From Aquimonas sp002352135 (GTDB lineage Bacteria; Pseudomonadota; Gammaproteobacteria; Xanthomonadales; Xanthomonadaceae), in the NCBI GenBank assembly GCA_035440755.1, contig DAORND010000001.1:1-64000 (forward strand): DNA of 64,000 bases. Direction: 5' to 3'. Positions 60,821-64,000 of this stretch are shown in pieces; position 1 is the stretch's first letter; each line of letters starts with the position of its first letter. The translations under genes and the position numbers were made by a program. Below the pieces are notes generated by a model that ran no database searches, was not told the origin of the DNA, and saw only the letters and a program-made list of their open reading frames with translations.

Positions 60821-62047
60821 ATGTTCAAACGTGTGACCTCGGTTTTCATCAACCTGGCTGTGATGGCGTGTGCGGCGCTGCCGGTTGACGCAGCCGAGAC
60901 GGTTGCAGCAGCGACCGTCTCGGCGCAGACGGGACGCCGCGTGGACGCCGCGGCATTGGGACGACAAACCGATGCGCTGGCGCGACGCATCGTGCGCGAG
61001 GTGGGTGTCACCGGGATGGCGGTGAGTTTGGTGTATCGCGGCGAGGTCGTGTTGGAGCGCGGTTACGGTGTTGTCGAAGCGAGGCGTGCCGAGCCGGTGA
61101 CGGCAGACACCGTGTTTCGCCTCGCCTCGCTTTCCAAGGCATTCGCCAGCACCTTGGCAGGCAAGCTGGTTGAAGAAGGCGCCTTGCGCTGGGACACGCG
61201 CGCGACGGACTTGTTGCCCGCCTTCAAACTGGCGAATCCGCAGGCCGCCGAGCAGGTGACACTGGAGAACATTCTCAGTCATCGTTTGGGTCTGGGTTTC
61301 CATGCCTTCGATCCACTGCTGGAAAGCGACGAGCCCTATCCGTTGATGATCGCCAAGCTGGATTCCGCTCCGATGCTGTGTCAGGCCGGTGATTGCTACG
61401 CCTACCAGAACGTGGCCTTCAGTCTCGTGGGTGACATGGCGTTTGCGGTTACCGGTGATTTCTTCACTCACCAAGTGGAGAAGAAACTGTTTCATCCCCT
61501 CGGGATGTATACCGCCACCTATGGTCGTGAAGCCCTGGAGGCCAGTGCAAGTTGGGCGCGGCCGCACGTGATGCGCGGTGGACGGATGACGGCAATCCGC
61601 GCGAAGGAAAACTACTATCGGGTGCCACCCGCGGCGGGCGTCAACGCCAGCGCGCGGGACCTGACGCAATGGCTGCTGGGAAATCTCGGTCATCGCCCCG
61701 AGGTGCTTTCGCAAGGATTGTTGACGAATTTGCATCAGCCGGTTGTCGATACGCCCGGTGAGATTCGCGGTATCCAATGGCGTAAGGCACGGATTCGAAA
61801 GGCGGAATATGCGCTGGGATGGCGCATCTACAACTACGCTGGACACAAGATGGTCTTCCACGCGGGAGCCGTGCAAGGCTATCGAGGAATGATTGCGATG
61901 CTTCCCGAGTTGGATATCGGTATGGCCGTTGTCTGGAACTGCGAATGCGTCACGCCGAGTGGCCTGTTGCCGACGATCATGGATCGCGCTTTGGCATTGC
62001 CGTCTCAGGATTGGCTGCAGTTGGATCAGGTGCGACGTCAGCGCTGA
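60821..62047 (+). CDS. Exported serine hydrolase, class C beta-lactamase fold
   Basis: A 408-aa member of the beta-lactamase/penicillin-binding/esterase family with a Sec signal peptide (cleavage near VDAAE). The SxxK motif is SLSK (Ser103, Lys106) in TVFRLASLSKAFAS. The YxN motif is YQN in GDCYAYQNVAFSLVG, and the third motif is HAG in VFHAGAVQGY. HPLGMYTATYGREAL is the usual segment before it. It may be a DD-peptidase, esterase or lactamase; sequence alone cannot decide. Divergent from lemA. Confidence 0.88.
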   Translation: MFKRVTSVFINLAVMACAALPVDAAETVAAATVSAQTGRRVDAAALGRQTDALARRIVREVGVTGMAVSLVYRGEVVLERGYGVVEARRAEPVTADTVFRLASLSKAFASTLAGKLVEEGALRWDTRATDLLPAFKLANPQAAEQVTLENILSHRLGLGFHAFDPLLESDEPYPLMIAKLDSAPMLCQAGDCYAYQNVAFSLVGDMAFAVTGDFFTHQVEKKLFHPLGMYTATYGREALEASASWARPHVMRGGRMTAIRAKENYYRVPPAAGVNASARDLTQWLLGNLGHRPEVLSQGLLTNLHQPVVDTPGEIRGIQWRKARIRKAEYALGWRIYNYAGHKMVFHAGAVQGYRGMIAMLPELDIGMAVVWNCECVTPSGLLPTIMDRALALPSQDWLQLDQVRRQR

Positions 62048-62089
62048 GTCTTGCGGGCAGCCCGTCTCAAGTGACGACGGTCTGGGAAC

Positions 62090-62117
62090 AAGAAACCCCG
62101 CCGAAGCGGGGTTTCTT
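62090..62117. terminator. Bidirectional terminator
   Basis: AAGAAACCCC (62090-62099) and GGGGTTTCTT (62108-62117) form a perfect 10-bp stem with an 8-nt loop. The stem carries A-rich and T-rich ends, so it works for both the serine hydrolase gene and the convergent histone-like gene. Confidence 0.88.
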
Positions 62118-62141
62118 GTTTCCGACAACGTGAATCGTCGA

Positions 62142-62626
62142 TCAGTTGCTGGTCGAACCGCCGGCATCGCCAGCAGGAGCAGCCTTCTTCGCAGGAGCAG
62201 CTTTCTTCGCAGGAGCAGCNNNNNNNNNNNNNNNNNNNNNNNNNNNNNNNNNNNNNNNNNNNNNNNNNNNNNNNNNNNNNNNNNNNNNNNNNNNNNNNNN
62301 NNNNNNNNNNNNNNNNNNNCCTTCTTCGCAGGAGCAGCCTTCTTCGCAGGAGCAGCCTTCTTCGCAGGAGCAGCCTTCTTCGCAGGAGCAGCTTTCTTCG
62401 CAGGAGCAGCCTTCTTCGCAGGAGCAGCCTTCTTCGCAGGAGCAGCCTTCTTCGCAGGAGCAGCTTTCTTGGCAGGAGCAGCCTTCTTCACAGGAGCCGC
62501 TTTCTTTGCGGGAGCAGCCTTTGCAGGTGCGGCCTTTTTCGCAGGAGCAGCCTTCGCAGGTGCGGCCTTCTTCGCGGGGGCCGCCTTGGCGGCCGGTTTC
62601 TTTGCTGCGGCTTTCTTCGTTGCCAT
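62142..62626 (-). CDS. Lys/Ala/Pro-repeat histone H1-like protein (gapped)
   Basis: Very basic DNA-binding-type protein made of a repeated KKAAPA hexapeptide, like AlgP and other bacterial H1-like proteins. 102 codons are visible before the assembly gap (MATKKAAAKKPAAKAAPAKK and about 11 further repeats) and 25 after it, ending GDAGGSTSN. The two parts are in different frames only because the gap is filled with exactly 100 N. AGAGGAA 7 nt before ATG 62626 is a fair ribosome-binding site. True length unknown. Confidence 0.85.
62166..62520. repeat. 18-bp tandem repeat coding KKAAPA
   Basis: The plus strand repeats an 18-bp unit, TTCGCAGGAGCAGCCTTC, almost perfectly: about two units left of the gap and about eleven right of it. 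Variants are single third-position changes (GCTTTC for GCCTTC). It is coding sequence, not CRISPR: there are no spacers. Such arrays vary in copy number between strains. Confidence 0.92.
62220..62319. other. Assembly gap (100 N) inside the repeat
   Basis: Exactly 100 unknown bases, the conventional placeholder for a scaffold gap of unknown size. It falls inside the 18-bp tandem repeat, where short reads cannot be placed. Restoring both the frame and the repeat phase needs a missing length of 17 + 18n bases, which 100 does not satisfy. Confidence 0.97.
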
Positions 62627-63252
62627 GGATTTTTTCCTCTTTCAGGTAGAGATGGAATCGCCACACCGTTTCGCAGGCAACCAGTACATCCATCGCACCG
62701 GGCTGCATACATCACCGGAGCATTGCACCGGATCCGCTCAACGGATCCGCCTTGCAAGGCCGACCCTCCTGCGTGACTTCCGTATCACGCAATGAACCGT
62801 CCGAAGTGTGTCTGCTCAGCGCTACCTTCGGGTGTTTCGATGGCTGCTTTGATCACCACACTGCGTCGCGATGCGCACCTGCTGTTGACACTGCACGCAT
62901 CGCATTTGCGGCGAAAGCTAATCACGCGTCATGGCACTGTCAACAGGGTGCAATCAAGTTCGCGCTTCTTACTGCAAGTTGGTCTGCGAATTCACTTCGA
63001 GGCAAGACCGGATCGTTGTTCTCCTGCTGCGATATATTGTTTAAGGCATGAACAAAGATGTTTCCCGTGATGCAGCAGCATCAAGGCTCTCATGAATGTG
63101 GTTGATGCCATGTGCGGCTAACCAAGGTCGCGATGAAGCGCTGAGGAGCGAGTCATCTGCGGATTCATTGAATAGACACACAGACCACGGTGTCGACAGC
63201 AGATGGAACGCATCGCTGCGCGCAGTTGCGCAGAATTTGCGCAGAGAAAATG
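62627..63252. other. Long intergenic region
   Basis: About 625 bp without a supportable gene. The two plus-strand open frames (62752-63051, 62792-63070) show no family resemblance and overlap each other. Contents seen: a tandem pair of CGGATCCG palindromes (62729-62736, 62742-62749), a hairpin GCGTGA/TCACGC near 62774-62793, the CTGTTGACA inverted repeat (62882-62947) and the putative promoter. It could hold a long leader or a small RNA. Confidence 0.5.
62915..62943 (-). promoter_or_regulatory. Putative promoter of the histone-like gene
   Basis: On the minus strand TTGACA (62943-62938), 17 nt, then TAGCTT (62920-62915). The -35 is perfect and the -10 fair. The transcript would have a leader of about 280 nt before ATG 62626. 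A second TTGACA faces it on the plus strand (62885-62890) inside an inverted repeat. Confidence 0.5.
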
Positions 63253-63292
63253 CAGAACGCCCCGGACAGCGAGTGCAATCCGAGGCGTTCTG
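63253..63292 (-). terminator. Terminator after gcvH
   Basis: CAGAACGCC (63253-63261) and GGCGTTCTG (63284-63292) pair perfectly over 9 bp, with an inner CGGA/TCCG pairing. On the minus strand it is followed by CATTTTCTC. It begins 25 bp behind the gcvH stop. Confidence 0.75.
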
Positions 63293-63317
63293 TTGAATCG
63301 AAGCGAAGCCCTTCCGA

Positions 63318-63704
63318 TCAGTCTTCGAGTGTCTCCGCGTAGTCATCAGGCGTCAGCAATTCGTCGAGTTCAGCAGCATCATCGGGCTTGACCACAAAGA
63401 TCCAACCCTCGCCATAAGCGTCGGTGTTGATCGTTTCGGGCGCATCGTTCAATGCGTCGTTGACCGCAACGACTGTACCTGACACGGGCGCATAGACATC
63501 GCTTGCTGCTTTGACCGATTCGACCACTGCGGCGGCGTTGCCTTTGCTCAAGTGGCTGCCGACTTCCGGTAGTTCAACGTAGACCAGGTCGCCAAGTGCA
63601 CCTTGCGCGTGATCAGAAATGCCGACGGTCACCTGACCGTTGTCTTCCAGTCGCGCCCACTCGTGGGAGGAGAGAAATTTCAGATCGCCGGGGATGTCGC
63701 TCAT
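63318..63704 (-). CDS. gcvH: GcvH, glycine cleavage H protein
   Basis: Lipoyl carrier of the glycine cleavage system, 128 aa. FLSSHEWARLEDNGQVTVGI begins the fold and the lipoylated Lys65 is in VESVKAASDVYAPVSG. GWIFVVKPDDAAELDELLT is the C-terminal signature. It shuttles the aminomethyl group between the P, T and L proteins. It is downstream of gcvT on the same strand, 99 bp apart. Confidence 0.97.
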   Translation of the reverse strand: MSDIPGDLKFLSSHEWARLEDNGQVTVGISDHAQGALGDLVYVELPEVGSHLSKGNAAAVVESVKAASDVYAPVSGTVVAVNDALNDAPETINTDAYGEGWIFVVKPDDAAELDELLTPDDYAETLED

Positions 63705-63803
63705 GGGAAGCTCCTGTTGTGACGCGGTCGCGAGGGGTGTCGCTGGCGCGAGGATTGTATCGCTGCCGTCCCGATTTGCGAGAGGCAGTGTGTGGTGGGG
63801 TGC

Positions 63804-64000
63804 TCAGATGCCAGCGCAGGGTTTGCCGTCGCGCACAAAGGGCGGCGTTACCTGGCGGACGGGTACGGCGCGACCGCGGATGTCGACAGCGATGTCGCCG
63901 GTTTCGCCGCCGGGAACGCGCGCGAAGGCAATCGCTTTTCCAAGGCTCGGCGAGAAGGTGCCAGAGAGGATTTCGCCTGCTCCCGATGTGGTCTGCACGA
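63804..64000 (-). CDS. gcvT: GcvT, aminomethyltransferase, 5' part beyond window
   Basis: Only the last ~65 codons are inside the window. The visible tail GEILSGTFSPSLGKAIAFAR, GDIAVDIRGRAVPVRQV and TPPFVRDGKPCAGI matches the C-terminal beta domain of GcvT, the T protein that releases ammonia and forms methylene-THF. A glycine riboswitch, frequent before gcvT, would lie outside to the right. Confidence 0.92.
   Translation of the reverse strand, partial: VQTTSGAGEILSGTFSPSLGKAIAFARVPGGETGDIAVDIRGRAVPVRQVTPPFVRDGKPCAGI

Noticed and set aside
62166..62520. Regular 18-bp repeat as a possible CRISPR array
   Set aside because: The units are directly adjacent without spacers and encode a KKAAPA hexapeptide in frame.
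62142..62626. Frameshifted or broken histone-like gene
   Set aside because: The frame change coincides with a placeholder run of exactly 100 N, so it is an assembly artefact.
62752..63070. Two overlapping plus-strand open frames of 99 and 92 codons
   Set aside because: No family resemblance, Cys/Ser-rich composition, and they cover the putative promoter region of the divergent gene.

Overview
The window is a GC-rich gammaproteobacterial chromosome segment. Gene orders (rpsT / murJ-ribF-ileS-lspA, queA-tgt, tatABC, glyQ-glyS, lemA-M48, gcvT-gcvH), the complete polar-flagellum flg operon with an in-cluster cheV, and the CysB-type regulator fit the Xanthomonadales/Lysobacterales best. That placement is inference, not measurement. 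A run of exactly 100 N shows the sequence is a scaffold.

Left edge (1-1048): the end of a Tn402/Tn5053-family transposon, with the 5' part of tniA, its sub-terminal repeats and an intact 26-bp terminal inverted repeat. Next comes a PAS histidine kinase without a partner (1170-2402), then the flagellar block (2531-15589). In it flgA-flgM-flgN read left, and cheV and flgBCDEFGHIJKL read right. Two near-consensus sigma-54 promoters (flgA, flgB) and one perfect sigma-28/FliA promoter (flgM) give a readable early/late cascade. A small HMA-domain protein ends the plus-strand run. Facing it is a three-gene signalling operon (15913-24594): a 1789-residue multi-PAS/GAF membrane histidine kinase, a single-domain response regulator, and a REC-PAS-LOV-like-GGDEF-EAL-REC c-di-GMP protein.

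Middle (24772-50270): mainly housekeeping. rpsT; murJ-ribF-ileS-lspA; an orphan motility protein (YjfB family) behind a FliA-type promoter; an SPFH/NfeD membrane pair; metF; TfoX-like and HDOD proteins; folB-folK; tsaD; rpsU-yqeY; an MFS pump; a DUF4139 protein; queA-tgt; tatABC; a PilB/GspE-type ATPase; and glyQS.

Right (50364-64000): an exported DUF1501/DUF1800 pair, DoxX, a metallo-beta-lactamase-fold hydrolase, YggX, a CysB-type LysR regulator with an overlapping short upstream ORF, a cyclophilin-type PPIase, M48 peptidase plus LemA, a serine hydrolase, a Lys/Ala/Pro-repeat histone-like protein broken by the assembly gap, and gcvT(partial)-gcvH.

The signal that goes most beyond routine annotation is regulatory. 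FliA-type promoters mark both flgM and the remote yjfB gene. A large phosphorelay/c-di-GMP operon abuts the flagellar operon, and one of its sensor domains looks like a LOV domain that has lost its photoactive cysteine. I found no CRISPR array, no tRNA or rRNA gene, no prophage and no recognisable defence island.
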